Part shown: positions 25,637 through 33,936 of the stretch, piece after piece | Numbering within the stretch: the first letter of the stretch is position 1 | Layout: every line of letters starts with the position of its first letter | Assembly (NCBI GenBank): GCA_937915545.1 | Contig: CALGIJ010000019.1 | Span: 1 to 64,000, forward strand | Origin: an uncultured Desulfobacterales bacterium | Lineage (GTDB): Bacteria; Desulfobacterota; Desulfobulbia; Desulfobulbales; Desulfocapsaceae | Reading direction: 5' to 3' | DNA: 64,000 nt | Notes under the pieces: model-generated | What the model was told of the DNA's origin: nothing | Database searches by the model: none | The model's input: the letters and a program-made list of their open reading frames with translations, nothing else | Program-made: the position numbers and the translations under genes

Positions 25637-27160
25637 TCAGATGAAGACCGGATTGGTGAGCACCGGCTTGAGCGAGACCACCTCTTCGCCGACCGGGTCG
25701 AGGTTGCCTTCCTCCCGGATCAGCATGGCGCAGCGCACCGCGTCGATGATGTGGTCGTTGCCCTTGGAATAGATGATCTTGCCGTCCCGCAGGGTGTAGG
25801 TGTGGGTGGTGAACTGGTCTTCCACCTCCAGATCGTCCGAGGGGAAAATGAGCTGCTTGCGCTGCAGGGCTCCGTTGATGAGGCTGGTCATCAGCTCCTT
25901 GGTCCGCTTCTTGACTTCCTTGCCGTCGCGGACCGCCAGCCGGGTCATGCCGCCGAAGTCGTATCCCTTGAGCCTGCCTTCCAGCTCCAGCCCTTTGTAC
26001 TTGTCCAGGGTGAGCAGCTCCTGGACCACGGCCAGGCCGTTGCCGCCGTTGTCCACGCCGATGCCCGCCGGGGTGTAGTAACGCTCCAGCAGCGCGATGA
26101 TCTGGGCGATGTGCGGGTAGGAAACGTGTTCGAGATGAACGCGCAGGATCATCTTCAGCAGCGTCCGCTCGCCGATCTCCAACTCCTGGAATACGACGAT
26201 CTCGGTGGGATCGTTGGTGTAGCCCAGGTCGCCGCCGACCCAGAACTGACCGCTGCGGGGCGTGAGGTTGAGCAGCATCTCCAGCCGGTCGTGGGCCGCT
26301 TCCTCGGTGTCGCAGTCGCGCATCTCGGAATCGGTGATGACGATCTTCTGGTACTCCAGCAGATCCTGCCGACAGAGGTTGAACTGCTCGACATTGAAGG
26401 CCCCATAGGATGGCTTACCGTGTTCACCGGCCACCTCGTGCTGCCAACCGGAGCTGTCACGGCCGCCGTAGAACTCCAGCAATTCGGCCTCGCGATCCTC
26501 GGTCCACAGGGGATTGAGCCAAGACGGCCAGCGGAACACATGGAACTGATCCGATGAGGTGAGCCGGTAATAGGTGGTGTCGCGCAGGCCGTTGGGCGTT
26601 GAGTAGATGCGTAGCGTCCCCCCGGCCTTGAGGCACTGGCGCAGCGCCTTCCAGGCCCGTTCGGTCAGCCAGGCTCCTTCATCGACCCAGACGCGGCCCA
26701 CGTGCAAGGACCGGAAGGCGTCGCCATAGGCCCCGGCCGGGCGGAAATAGAGCACCGAACCGTTGGTGAACTCCAGCCGGAAGTAGGGTTTGCGGTGGAT
26801 CTTGGGCTTGCCGTACTTGGTCAGGGCGATGCTGTTCATCAGATCCGGGTTGGTGTCGAGCTGGAACTCGATCTCTTCGATGATGGTATCGAGGTGCCCC
26901 TGGTGCGGAGCCGCGATGAGGCCCTGGCCGCCCCGGGTGGTAAAGGCGTAATGGAGCGCGTCGGTCGAGAGCACGATGGACTTGCCCACGTCCCGGCCGT
27001 CGAGGTGGATGATGTTCTTGGCCGGGCAGCGCAGGTCCTCCACCTGATGCGGCCAATAGTCGCGGCCTGAGCCATCCCGGTTGTAGAGGTAGGCTTGCCC
27101 CCACAACACGGGATCGCTCAGGGTCGCCGCAAGTTTGCGCTCCTTGTCGGTTACCGCCAT
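25637..27160 (-). CDS. terL: Terminase large subunit
   Basis: A 507-residue packaging ATPase and nuclease. ATG at 27160 is chosen because it overlaps the upstream stop (TGATG) and the residues before it lack family character. The ATPase part has HLDGRDVGKSIVLSTD as Walker A and VGRVWVDEGAW as Walker B. The nuclease part includes FWVGGDLGYTNDPTEIVVF and DHIIDAVRCAML with the acidic metal ligands. It works with the portal and the small terminase at 29946-30446. Confidence 0.92.
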   Translation of the reverse strand: MAVTDKERKLAATLSDPVLWGQAYLYNRDGSGRDYWPHQVEDLRCPAKNIIHLDGRDVGKSIVLSTDALHYAFTTRGGQGLIAAPHQGHLDTIIEEIEFQLDTNPDLMNSIALTKYGKPKIHRKPYFRLEFTNGSVLYFRPAGAYGDAFRSLHVGRVWVDEGAWLTERAWKALRQCLKAGGTLRIYSTPNGLRDTTYYRLTSSDQFHVFRWPSWLNPLWTEDREAELLEFYGGRDSSGWQHEVAGEHGKPSYGAFNVEQFNLCRQDLLEYQKIVITDSEMRDCDTEEAAHDRLEMLLNLTPRSGQFWVGGDLGYTNDPTEIVVFQELEIGERTLLKMILRVHLEHVSYPHIAQIIALLERYYTPAGIGVDNGGNGLAVVQELLTLDKYKGLELEGRLKGYDFGGMTRLAVRDGKEVKKRTKELMTSLINGALQRKQLIFPSDDLEVEDQFTTHTYTLRDGKIIYSKGNDHIIDAVRCAMLIREEGNLDPVGEEVVSLKPVLTNPVFI

Positions 27161-27438
27161 CAGTGCATTCCCGTCCTCAAGGCGCTGCCGAGGATGGTGC
27201 CCACCAGTTCCGTCAGGATCTGCTGCACGGCCAGAGTGTTCTTCCTGTCGTGGACAGCCTCCTGAATGTCGATGATGGCCTGGTCCAACTCCGCCCAAGC
27301 CCGGTACTGCTGCTGGGCCGCTTCCAGACGGCCGAGGGTGTTCTCAATCCGTCCCGCCGCCAGCTCGGTGCCGATTTCGACCAGGGCCTCACCGGCCTGG
27401 CGAACGGCATCGCTGTTCTCCTGAAGAATCTCTTTCAT
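27160..27438 (-). CDS. Small helical phage protein
   Basis: A 92-residue, almost wholly helical protein (LGRLEAAQQQYRAWAELDQAIIDIQEAVHD). AGGAGG lies before ATG 27438. It overlaps the lipoprotein gene by 4 bases and terL by 3. It has no membrane segment. Role unknown; the neighbourhood of a lipoprotein suggests envelope or lysis genes, but nothing in the sequence proves it. Confidence 0.5.
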   Translation of the reverse strand: MKEILQENSDAVRQAGEALVEIGTELAAGRIENTLGRLEAAQQQYRAWAELDQAIIDIQEAVHDRKNTLAVQQILTELVGTILGSALRTGMH

Positions 27439-27707
27439 TGGCCTGCCTCCTGGTTCGCGCCGTTGGCCCACTGGTCAAGGGCGTCCACGGCGGTCTGCAG
27501 GCGCAGACCGACTCCGGTCAGGCGCTCGGCGTCCGGGTGGCCGACCTCGCGCAGCGCCTTGTTGGCCTCGGTCACGTACCCGGGCGTGTGGCGGTTGACG
27601 GTGGCCACCGCCGACTGGATCTGGGCAGGTGGCCGGTAGGTGGCGCAGCCGGTCATGATCCCGGCCAGCGCCAGCGGAATGGTCCATTCGAGGGTCTTCT
27701 TCAACAT
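27435..27707 (-). CDS. Small phage lipoprotein
   Basis: A 90-residue protein with a signal peptide and lipobox: KKTLEWTIPLALAGIMTGC, the cysteine near residue 20 being the lipidation site. The mature part is helical with VNRHTPGYVTEANKALREVG. AAGGAGATCAAC precedes ATG 27707. It could be an outer spanin (Rz1-like) or a superinfection-exclusion lipoprotein; it lacks the proline richness usual in Rz1. Confidence 0.6.
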   Translation of the reverse strand: MLKKTLEWTIPLALAGIMTGCATYRPPAQIQSAVATVNRHTPGYVTEANKALREVGHPDAERLTGVGLRLQTAVDALDQWANGANQEAGQ

Positions 27708-27847
27708 GTTGATCTCCTTTGGGTTATGGGTTTGGGGCACATGCAGAAAGATCTCTGCAAACACTTGATTTCCAACGAAATAGAAGCGTCATTGGATGTG
27801 ACGCGGGATGGTCCCGCATCCACGAAAACTGGAACCGGAGGCAGGCC

Positions 27848-28042
27848 ATGACCTACGACAGAAACCGCCAGCAGGCACTCAAGGCGTACCGAGAAAAGCA
27901 GGAGAACATCGCCCGGCTGATCGAGGGCATTCGCGGCAAGCTCGAAACGGACGCGAAGCAGCCGGACATCAACTGGGCGAGCGTTGGCTCCCTCGGCCAC
28001 GTCGAGGAACTGCTGCGGGAGCTGGACGAGTTCCTGTCCTGA
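27848..28042 (+). CDS. Small coiled-coil protein
   Basis: A 64-residue charged helical protein (RQQALKAYREKQENIARLIEGIRGKL) with GGAGG before ATG 27848. It opens a short plus-strand group running against the late genes, followed 33 bp later by a recombinase-domain gene. Function unknown. Confidence 0.5.
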   Translation: MTYDRNRQQALKAYREKQENIARLIEGIRGKLETDAKQPDINWASVGSLGHVEELLRELDEFLS

Positions 28043-28075
28043 ACACACCGAGCCACCGACAAAGGAGACATTGAC

Positions 28076-28450
28076 ATGAGCGAATGCACCGTGCATCAAG
28101 CCGCCGAGGCTTTCATCGGCCACCTGCGGGAATCCGGAAAGAAAGAGCGGACCCTCTACACCTACCGGAAGGACCTCGATGTAGTGGAGGCCTTCTTCGG
28201 CGCGGATCGCCAGCTCGCAGAGATCCGGCTTCCCCAGGTCGGCAAGTTCTACAAGTCCGACCTGCTGCTCAAACTCCCCGACGGCAAGGAGCGAGCCGAA
28301 CGCACCGTCGCCAAGACCGTCCGGGTGTTCCGCATGATGATGGTATGGGCCATGGAATCTGGGCGCATCGAGGAGCTGCCGCTGCCCAAGAGCACACCCA
28401 TGGGCCACAGCCGGGTGAAGGAGTCCAGCGATGAGCAACCGAACGGCTGA
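28076..28450 (+). CDS. Stand-alone core-binding domain of a tyrosine recombinase
   Basis: A 124-residue protein that is only an N-terminal SAM-like DNA-binding domain: AAEAFIGHLRESGKKERTLYTYRKDLDVVEAFFG, ending after the last helix (RVFRMMMVWAMESGRIEELPLP). It lacks any catalytic domain, yet has a good ribosome site (AAAGGAG) and overlaps the full recombinase gene by 20 bases. It may bind recombination sites as an accessory factor, or pair with the neighbouring recombinase. Confidence 0.6.
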   Translation: MSECTVHQAAEAFIGHLRESGKKERTLYTYRKDLDVVEAFFGADRQLAEIRLPQVGKFYKSDLLLKLPDGKERAERTVAKTVRVFRMMMVWAMESGRIEELPLPKSTPMGHSRVKESSDEQPNG

Positions 28451-29345
28451 CCTCGACCTGACGGGCGCGACAGAGGCGTTCTGTGCCCGCCTGTCGGCCG
28501 AAGGTCGCTCCCCTGCGACCATAGCCGCATACCGCCGAGACCTCGCCCTGGTGGCCCGCGTTGCCGATGAGCTGGCCCCGGGCATCGTCTGCCGGGAAGT
28601 CACGGCCGGGCTCCTCGACCAGGTGTTTTCCGCCGGGGCGGTCACCGAGAGTGAGCGAGGCCCACGCTCGGCGGCCTCGCTCCATCGGATGAAGGCGGCG
28701 GTGCGGGCGTTTTTCGCCTGGGCCGCCGAGGCGGGCGTGGTCGATGACAATCCGGCCCGGTCCATCCGCATGCATCGGCTGCCGAGAAAGCTGCCGGTCT
28801 TCCTGACCACCGCCGAAAAGAAACGTCTGCTCAAGGAGCTCAAAGGACGGACCGACTTCTCCGCGCTGCGCGACCGCGCCATGATCGAGGTGCTGCTGGG
28901 CACCGGGATCAGGCTTGGCGAGCTGGCCGCGCTCGACATGGATGACATCGACCTCGACGCCAAGCATCTGCGGGTGCGGGCCAAGGGGAATGTGCCGCAG
29001 GTCAAGTTCATCAAGACCGACCTCCGCACATTGCTGCGCCGTTACCTGGCCGAGCGCCGTCGACACGGCCGCCCGGAAATGGAAGCCTTGTTCCTGTCGA
29101 ACCGGGACGGCAGACTCTGCCAGCGGCAGATAGCCAACCGGCTCGCCCACTGGCTGCGGAAGGCCGGGATCGAAAAGGAACTGACGCCGCACGGGCTGCG
29201 GCATACCTTCGCCACCCACCTCTACGGCGCGACCAATGACCTGCTCGTGGTGCAGCGGGCCTTGGGGCACCGGGACGTGTCCACCACCCAGATCTACACC
29301 CACCTCGTGGACGGCCAGCTTGAGGAAGCCCTCGAACGACTCTGA
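28431..29345 (+). CDS. XerC/D-like tyrosine recombinase
   Basis: A 304-residue recombinase. The core-binding domain (residues about 10-110) is followed by a catalytic domain with GTGIRLGELAAL (Arg), HGLRHTFATHLYG (HxxR), LGHRDVSTT and the nucleophile in IYTHL. Length and motifs match XerC/XerD-type enzymes. It sits between terL and small-terminase genes and reads against them, so it may resolve dimers or invert a phage segment rather than act as the lysogeny integrase. An array of 44-45 bp repeats lies just downstream. Confidence 0.85.
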   Translation: MSNRTADLDLTGATEAFCARLSAEGRSPATIAAYRRDLALVARVADELAPGIVCREVTAGLLDQVFSAGAVTESERGPRSAASLHRMKAAVRAFFAWAAEAGVVDDNPARSIRMHRLPRKLPVFLTTAEKKRLLKELKGRTDFSALRDRAMIEVLLGTGIRLGELAALDMDDIDLDAKHLRVRAKGNVPQVKFIKTDLRTLLRRYLAERRRHGRPEMEALFLSNRDGRLCQRQIANRLAHWLRKAGIEKELTPHGLRHTFATHLYGATNDLLVVQRALGHRDVSTTQIYTHLVDGQLEEALERL

Positions 29346-29945
29346 TCCTTCCGAACCCGACGATGGGAGCGGCCTCGGCTGCTCCTGTTTTCGTTGGGCG
29401 AGACAGTGTCGAAGACAGTGAATGACAGTGCCCGCAAAAGAACACATCCGCCGATGATGATTGATCATGACGATGGTTCTTAGTCTCCCAGGCGGAGCGG
29501 GAAATATCGATTGACCGGAATTTCTCCTTCGCTGTCTGTCGGCCGCACATCGCTATAACTGCTTGGCTTATGCGCTCCAGTCGCGGAACACACATGGCAA
29601 TATCTGCTTGGCATGTGCGAGGGCCGCTGCCGATGTAATGGCTGTTTGCGGGGCTTGGCCGGTTCTGCCTGGGGCTGGATATGCCAATATTTACTTGGGT
29701 TGTGTGAGAGAGCCCCGGCGTGAACATGCCGATATCTACTTGGCTTATGCGGTTCGGCTTATGCGCACACATCCCAAGCGGATATCGAGAGCTGCAGGAG
29801 GAGGTCGAGGAGTGGAAATGATGATCGGCAGCCGGAGAATGCCGATTCCGAAAGTGCAAGGAACACGTCTTATCCGCAATTCCTGGTGAAGCTGTCTGCC
29901 GCAAGTCGCCGTGTGCCGGGGTCATCGGAAAGGCCCTCCATGGTG
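29346..29945. repeat. Gene-free stretch with tandem 44-45 bp repeats
   Basis: Between the recombinase and small-terminase genes no gene is convincing. GACAGTG occurs three times in 29 bp (29402, 29414, 29424). From about 29547 to 29750 an imperfect unit of 44-45 bp, with core CATGCCGATATCTACTTGG and then CTTATGCG, occurs four times clearly (near 29547, 29591, 29680, 29723) and once degenerately (near 29634). On the minus strand the units stay in one open frame, giving a 15-residue repeat, but no start or ribosome site supports translation. They may be binding sites for the adjacent recombinase or a partition factor. Confidence 0.5.
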
Positions 29946-30446
29946 TTATCCGCAATTCTTTCCGCGTTTCTTGCGGCCGGAGGGTTTCGCGCCCGGGGCG
30001 TTTGCGGCCTCGGCCACCTTCTCGAGCAGCGCCGCCGCCCATTCCGCCGGAGAGGTCTGCGGGCCTTTCGGCTCCTCACCCTCGCGGGCGATCTTGGTGG
30101 TTTTGAGGTCCTTCATGTGGCAGCGGATCATCCGGTCGAGCTTTTCGGCGGCGTCCGTGTTCCCCTCGATCTGGGCGCGGACCAGCTTCACCGAGTAGAC
30201 GCCCACCAGCTCCACCTGCAGGAAGTCGCTGGACTTGTTGAACTCGAAGTCCTGGTTGAGGCGGTCGATGATCGCGTCGAACATGACCTTCTCTTCCGGC
30301 GTCAGGCAGCGGTCGGCAAAGATGCCGTGACGCAGCCGGTTCTGATTGCCCTCGGGCGCACCAGGCCCGCGCCGGGGCGGTTCGGTCTTGCCCTCGTTGC
30401 GGTGCCAGCGGTCCAGCGTCTCTTTGTCCGGTTTGTTCAGTGCCAC
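29946..30446 (-). CDS. Terminase small subunit-like protein
   Basis: A 166-residue protein with GAPEGNQNRLRHGIF near residues 28-42, a motif common at the start of small-terminase-like DNA-binding proteins, then helices and a Lys/Arg-rich tail. GTG at 30446 is the start. It would recognise the packaging site and hand DNA to TerL. The recombinase group splits it from terL. A promoter motif lies 91 bp upstream. Confidence 0.6.
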   Translation of the reverse strand: MALNKPDKETLDRWHRNEGKTEPPRRGPGAPEGNQNRLRHGIFADRCLTPEEKVMFDAIIDRLNQDFEFNKSSDFLQVELVGVYSVKLVRAQIEGNTDAAEKLDRMIRCHMKDLKTTKIAREGEEPKGPQTSPAEWAAALLEKVAEAANAPGAKPSGRKKRGKNCG

Positions 30447-30537
30447 GTGGAAATCCTGCCGAATATTGTTTTCCCAAGCCGGGATGCGGGGCGGGAGGCC
30501 GATTTAGCCTCCAAACGCGCTCCCGCCGGTTCAGGGG

Positions 30538-30570
30538 TTACTTACCGGAAGCGGCGCTCAACTGTCGGTC
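30538..30570 (-). promoter_or_regulatory. Phage sigma-type promoter motif upstream of small terminase
   Basis: The minus strand reads ACCGAC, 17 nt, GGTAAGTAA followed by CC. The last three bases of the -10-like box are also the TAA stop of the upstream HTH gene, so motif and coding sequence overlap completely. It would drive the small-terminase gene. Confidence 0.7.
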
Positions 30571-30816
30571 CCGATCCTGTTTTCGTTCGGCGGCGATGAT
30601 CTGGTTGACCCGGCGGGTGGTCACACCGGCGAGGTTGGAGATCTCCTGGCTGCTGATCCCCTGCAGATGAAGGGCAAGCACCAGGTCACGGCGTTCCTGG
30701 TAGAAGCGGCTCGGTGCAGGGACCCAGAGAATTCCGGTGTAGTGCTTCTGAACCTGCTCGAAGAGTTCCTCGGGCAAGACATCCTTGGCGTTGGCGTAGC
30801 GTTTCTTTTTCTTCAC
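30538..30816 (-). CDS. Mor/CD3324-like helix-turn-helix protein
   Basis: A 92-residue protein starting KKKKRYANAKDVLPEELFEQVQKHY, then a C-terminal helix-turn-helix (DLVLALHLQGISSQEISNLAGVTTRRVNQIIAAE). The layout matches the CD3324 / Mu Mor-like family of small phage-linked regulators. Mor activates middle transcription in Mu; here the gene sits just before the packaging genes. Its 3' end carries the next promoter motif. Confidence 0.65.
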   Translation of the reverse strand: MKKKKRYANAKDVLPEELFEQVQKHYTGILWVPAPSRFYQERRDLVLALHLQGISSQEISNLAGVTTRRVNQIIAAERKQDRDRQLSAASGK

Positions 30817-30819
30817 GGC

Positions 30820-31593
30820 TCAATCCTCCACTTTCTTCATCCACGGCTGCGGCACGTCCGGGTTGTAGAACCGCAGCGTGCTGGGACGCCCGGACTTCGG
30901 CCCGTGGACAATTTCGATAAAACGCTCGGTGACCTCGCCAATCTCCTGATCGCCATCGACGAAACAGACCAGGCCGTAGTCCTCGCCGCAGGGAAACCGA
31001 AACCGGCCCTGGTTCTGATAGAGGCGTGCCTCGGACCAGCTCTTGGCCATGGCCTCCTCACGGATGGCGTCGACCTTGGCGACAGCCTGGGAAGTTACCG
31101 GCTGCTTACATTTCCAAGCTTGGTTCCCGGGATAAATCCAGTCCTTTCTGGGAACTTCGACGGGTTTCTCCTGGGGTTCGGGACGAAGCGCGGGTGGCCG
31201 GTAGTTCTTCGGGGAAAAGGAATGCAGGACCTCCTGCAGGCTTTCCTTGCCGAACTCCCGGATGGCCAGCTCCTGCAGGGCGTTGAATCGCTGCCGCAGC
31301 GTGTTCCAGGCATCCTCGGGGAGCTTTCCGGCCTTGTGCGCGGCTTGGGCCGTGACCATGCGGGAACGCAGCCAGGCAAAGTATTCAGGCGAAAGCAGAC
31401 GAAAAACCTTGCCGTTCTGCTCGATGTCGATCTCACCCGTCCGGACCCAGGCGAACTTCCTGATTTCAAGATCGGTGGTGACGAAAAGGGACTGGCAGTG
31501 TTCCGAGGTCTCGGAAACGGCGAGACTGGCTTGGCTGTCGGCTTTGGGGGCATCCGTGCCGAGGTGACGGATCATGGTGGTCAGCAAGCTCAT
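30820..31593 (-). CDS. Phage protein of unknown function
   Basis: A 257-residue protein with no recognised family. The N-terminal half is helical with EYFAWLRSRMVTAQAAHKAGKL; the C-terminal part has GRFRFPCGEDYGLVCFVDGDQE. The ATG overlaps the stop of a 10-codon leader frame beginning at 31612, and GGAGAA precedes it. A promoter motif lies 38 bp upstream. Confidence 0.55.
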   Translation of the reverse strand: MSLLTTMIRHLGTDAPKADSQASLAVSETSEHCQSLFVTTDLEIRKFAWVRTGEIDIEQNGKVFRLLSPEYFAWLRSRMVTAQAAHKAGKLPEDAWNTLRQRFNALQELAIREFGKESLQEVLHSFSPKNYRPPALRPEPQEKPVEVPRKDWIYPGNQAWKCKQPVTSQAVAKVDAIREEAMAKSWSEARLYQNQGRFRFPCGEDYGLVCFVDGDQEIGEVTERFIEIVHGPKSGRPSTLRFYNPDVPQPWMKKVED

Positions 31594-31631
31594 GGCAATT
31601 CTCCGGAAACGTTGGTAGTCATCGTTTCCAG

Positions 31632-31664
31632 TTACTTACCGGAGCCCCTGAGCGAGTGACGGAG
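31632..31664 (-). promoter_or_regulatory. Phage sigma-type promoter motif at the edge of the origin-like region
   Basis: The minus strand reads CTCCGTC, 17 nt, GGTAAGTAA followed by C. It is the copy nearest the iteron cluster and drives leftward transcription into 30820-31593 and the HTH gene. A weaker look-alike (GGCAAGTAA at 31784-31792) has no matching -35 box. Confidence 0.75.
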
Positions 31665-31666
31665 CT

Positions 31667-31980
31667 GTAGAAAGGGGTTTCTACGTCTCCGCCCCTTTCT
31701 ACGGTACCTTTCTACAAGCAAAAACAGACTTGTAATCAATAGGTTATGATTATGATGGTAGAAAGTGTAGAAAGGTTATGGAGGTTACTTGCCGCACGGG
31801 GATTTTTCCCGTGAGCCAGCACCGAGGTCATGGGGCTGAAAAATTCATGAGTCAGGGGAAGTGACCCCGGAAACCTTTCTACCCTTTCTACGCTTCCGAT
31901 GAAAACCGATTGAAACCAATGGGTTGCTGCGTAGAAAGTGGTTCCCGGGACATTCTACAGCGTAGAAAGGTCTTTCTACC
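31667..31980. repeat. GTAGAAAGG iteron cluster
   Basis: The 9-mer GTAGAAAG(G/T), or its complement CCTTTCTAC, occurs about ten times in 310 bp: 31667, 31694, 31707, 31758, 31767, 31874, 31883, 31932, 31962 and about 31971. Both orientations occur, several as back-to-back pairs. No gene occupies this stretch. Such clusters near replication genes usually bind an initiator, making this a candidate phage replication origin. Confidence 0.6.
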
Positions 31981-32047
31981 GGAGGCTGTGCATCCTCCGC
32001 CGGATTCCGACGCCTCTGTAACTGTATTTCGTAAAAAATGCCTGTTT

Positions 32048-32215
32048 GTAATCATATTTTGAGTTGCAAATACGTTTTTTGAGGACCACCCCCCATTTTG
32101 ACCCCTCACCCAGGCATCCCAAACAATTTTCTTGAAAACTGCTGATAATGTAACTATATTTTTAACTCAAAGGCTCATAGTAATCATTTTTTGAGAAACG
32201 TAACGATTTTTTGAG
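32048..32215. repeat. GTAAC/TCATTTTTTGAG repeat family
   Basis: A second set of direct repeats: GTAATCATATTTTGAG (32048), TACGTTTTTTGAG (32071), GTAATCATTTTTTGAG (32180) and GTAACGATTTTTTGAG (32200), plus a degenerate GTAACTATATTTTTAAC near 32150. They sit in an AT-rich patch just upstream of the Fic gene. They could be operator repeats for that gene or the unwinding part of the origin next to the iterons. Confidence 0.5.
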
Positions 32216-32220
32216 GTGTG

Positions 32221-33729
32221 ATGACATTGGACACGACACAGAACCGGCTGGCAGGCTATGCGTTTCTGATAGAGCAATTCGACTTGAGAGCTTTGCCGAA
32301 CTGGCACACGTCCTCAGTCAGCCCGACGGGGACGCTGCGCTCTACTATTCAGGATGGGCAGGTGGAATCCGTCTACCCCCAGTCCTATTGGCCCGGAGAC
32401 GGGACGGGAGACCATCTGGAGTTCGCCCTCAAGTACGACGGCGTGAACCTTGGCATCCTGTCGGCCCTTTTCGACGTGGTCCCAGCAGACGAGATAGCGG
32501 CCTGGATCAGCTCGAAACCGACCGGGAAATACGCCCGCAGGATCTGGTTCCTGTATGAATTCCTGACCGGGCGGGAACTCCCGCTGCCGGATTTGACCAA
32601 GGGGAATTACATCGAGCTGCTCGAGCCGGACCGTTACTACACCGCAGCGCCCGGCCGTCGCATGCAGCGTCAGAGAGTCATCGACAATCTGCTTGGCGGG
32701 AATGATTTCTGTCCCATCATCCGGCGCACCGAAAAGCTCGCCGCCATGGAAGGAATCGACCTGCAGAAACGGTGCGAAGAGGTCGTGACCTCCTATCCAC
32801 CGGAGCTTCTCAGACGGGCACTAAGCTACCTGTATAACAAAGAGACCAAGTCCTCATTCGAGATCGAACACATCAAGCCGAGCGCCTCCCGGATAGAGAA
32901 ATTCATCGGCTTGCTGGAGATGGCCGAGCACAAGGACTTTTGCGAGAAGCCTCTCCTGATCGACGTGCAGAACCGCATCGTCGATCCCCGATTTCGAGAC
33001 ACGGACTACCGGGCCAACCAGAACTACGTCGGTCAAACTATTTCCTATCAGAAGCAGCTCGTTCACTATGTCTGCCCGAAGCCCGACGACCTCCCGGAAC
33101 TGATGGCGGGACTACTCGCTGCCCATCAAGTGATGAAGGAGGGCGCGGTCCCCACCATTATCCATGCCGCCGCCATCTCCTACGGATTCGTCTTCATGCA
33201 TCCCTTTGAGGACGGCAACGGCCGTATTCACCGGTTTCTCATTCACAATATCCTGTTTCTGCGCGGCGAGATCCCGAAAGGGCTCATGTTCCCGGTCTCC
33301 GCCGCCATGCTGAAAAATCCGGCGCTTTACGATCACTCCCTGGAGGCGTTCTCAAACCCGCTGATGCGGCTGGTTGAATACGACTTGGACGATCTCGGCC
33401 AGATGACCGTGCCGGATGAGACCGGACCTCTGTACAGGTACATCGACATGACCGCTCAGGCGGAGGCGTTGTATGATTTCGTCAAGCTCACCATCGAGCA
33501 CGAACTGGTGGAAGAACTCGATTTTCTGGCGAGTTACGACAAGACCAAGCAGGCCATTCAGGAGATCGTGGACATGCCTGACCGCCTCATTGATCTTTTT
33601 ATCCAGCTCTGCCTGCAAAACAATGGTCGCCTTTCGGCGAGAAAGAGGGAATCGCATTTCGGGTTTCTGACCGATGACGAGTTGGCCGACATGGAAAATG
33701 CCGTCCGGGAAGGATACGCGAGGGACTGA
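32221..33729 (+). CDS. Fic-domain protein (AMP-transferase family)
   Basis: A 502-residue protein. The Fic motif HPFEDGNGRIHR lies near residue 327 and is complete (catalytic His, Asn, both Arg), so nucleotidyl transfer to a protein hydroxyl is likely. KSSFEIEHIKPS near residue 211 recalls the inhibitory SSxIE helix of class II Fic proteins but lacks the usual Gly/Asn after Glu. A helical C-terminal part follows, without an obvious winged helix. ATG 32221 follows GAGGTGT. It is transcribed against the neighbouring phage genes and is probably cargo that modifies host proteins or acts in toxin-antitoxin fashion with the next small gene. Confidence 0.85.
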   Translation: MTLDTTQNRLAGYAFLIEQFDLRALPNWHTSSVSPTGTLRSTIQDGQVESVYPQSYWPGDGTGDHLEFALKYDGVNLGILSALFDVVPADEIAAWISSKPTGKYARRIWFLYEFLTGRELPLPDLTKGNYIELLEPDRYYTAAPGRRMQRQRVIDNLLGGNDFCPIIRRTEKLAAMEGIDLQKRCEEVVTSYPPELLRRALSYLYNKETKSSFEIEHIKPSASRIEKFIGLLEMAEHKDFCEKPLLIDVQNRIVDPRFRDTDYRANQNYVGQTISYQKQLVHYVCPKPDDLPELMAGLLAAHQVMKEGAVPTIIHAAAISYGFVFMHPFEDGNGRIHRFLIHNILFLRGEIPKGLMFPVSAAMLKNPALYDHSLEAFSNPLMRLVEYDLDDLGQMTVPDETGPLYRYIDMTAQAEALYDFVKLTIEHELVEELDFLASYDKTKQAIQEIVDMPDRLIDLFIQLCLQNNGRLSARKRESHFGFLTDDELADMENAVREGYARD

Positions 33730-33753
33730 GCTTCAAAGCAATGGGGGTGTGAA

Positions 33754-33903
33754 ATGAAGAAAATCGATCAAAACGAGCAGAGCAAACACACTGTTGCACT
33801 CCAAGAAATTCTGGTCCTTGGCGAACGCCAGATCAAGGATGGCAAGGTTCAGCCAGCCGCAGAAATGATTAAGCGACTACGGGAGCGGCGGGCGACAACC
33901 TGA
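33754..33903 (+). CDS. Small protein after the Fic gene
   Basis: A 49-residue protein, KKIDQNEQSKHTVALQEILVL then GERQIKDGKVQPAAEMIKRL, ending in basic residues. GGGGGTG precedes the ATG, and it starts 25 bp after the Fic stop in the same direction. The C-terminal half resembles the short amphipathic tail of ParD/RelB-type antitoxins. It may partner the Fic protein; this is inferred from size, position and style only. Confidence 0.45.
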   Translation: MKKIDQNEQSKHTVALQEILVLGERQIKDGKVQPAAEMIKRLRERRATT

Positions 33904-33936
33904 AGAGGAAAAGCATCATTTGCCCCTCTTCCCGGG

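Noticed and set aside
29011..30042. 343-codon minus-strand frame through the tandem repeats
   Set aside because: It runs antisense over the end of the tyrosine recombinase, has low-complexity composition and no ribosome site. The repeated peptide is explained by DNA repeats of about 45 bp.
31783..31816. Possible tenth sigma motif (GGCAAGTAA on the minus strand)
   Set aside because: At the 17-nt distance the sequence is GGCTCAC, which shares little with the -35-like box, and the CC before the -10-like box is missing. The same stretch forms a CACGGG/CCCGTG hairpin.
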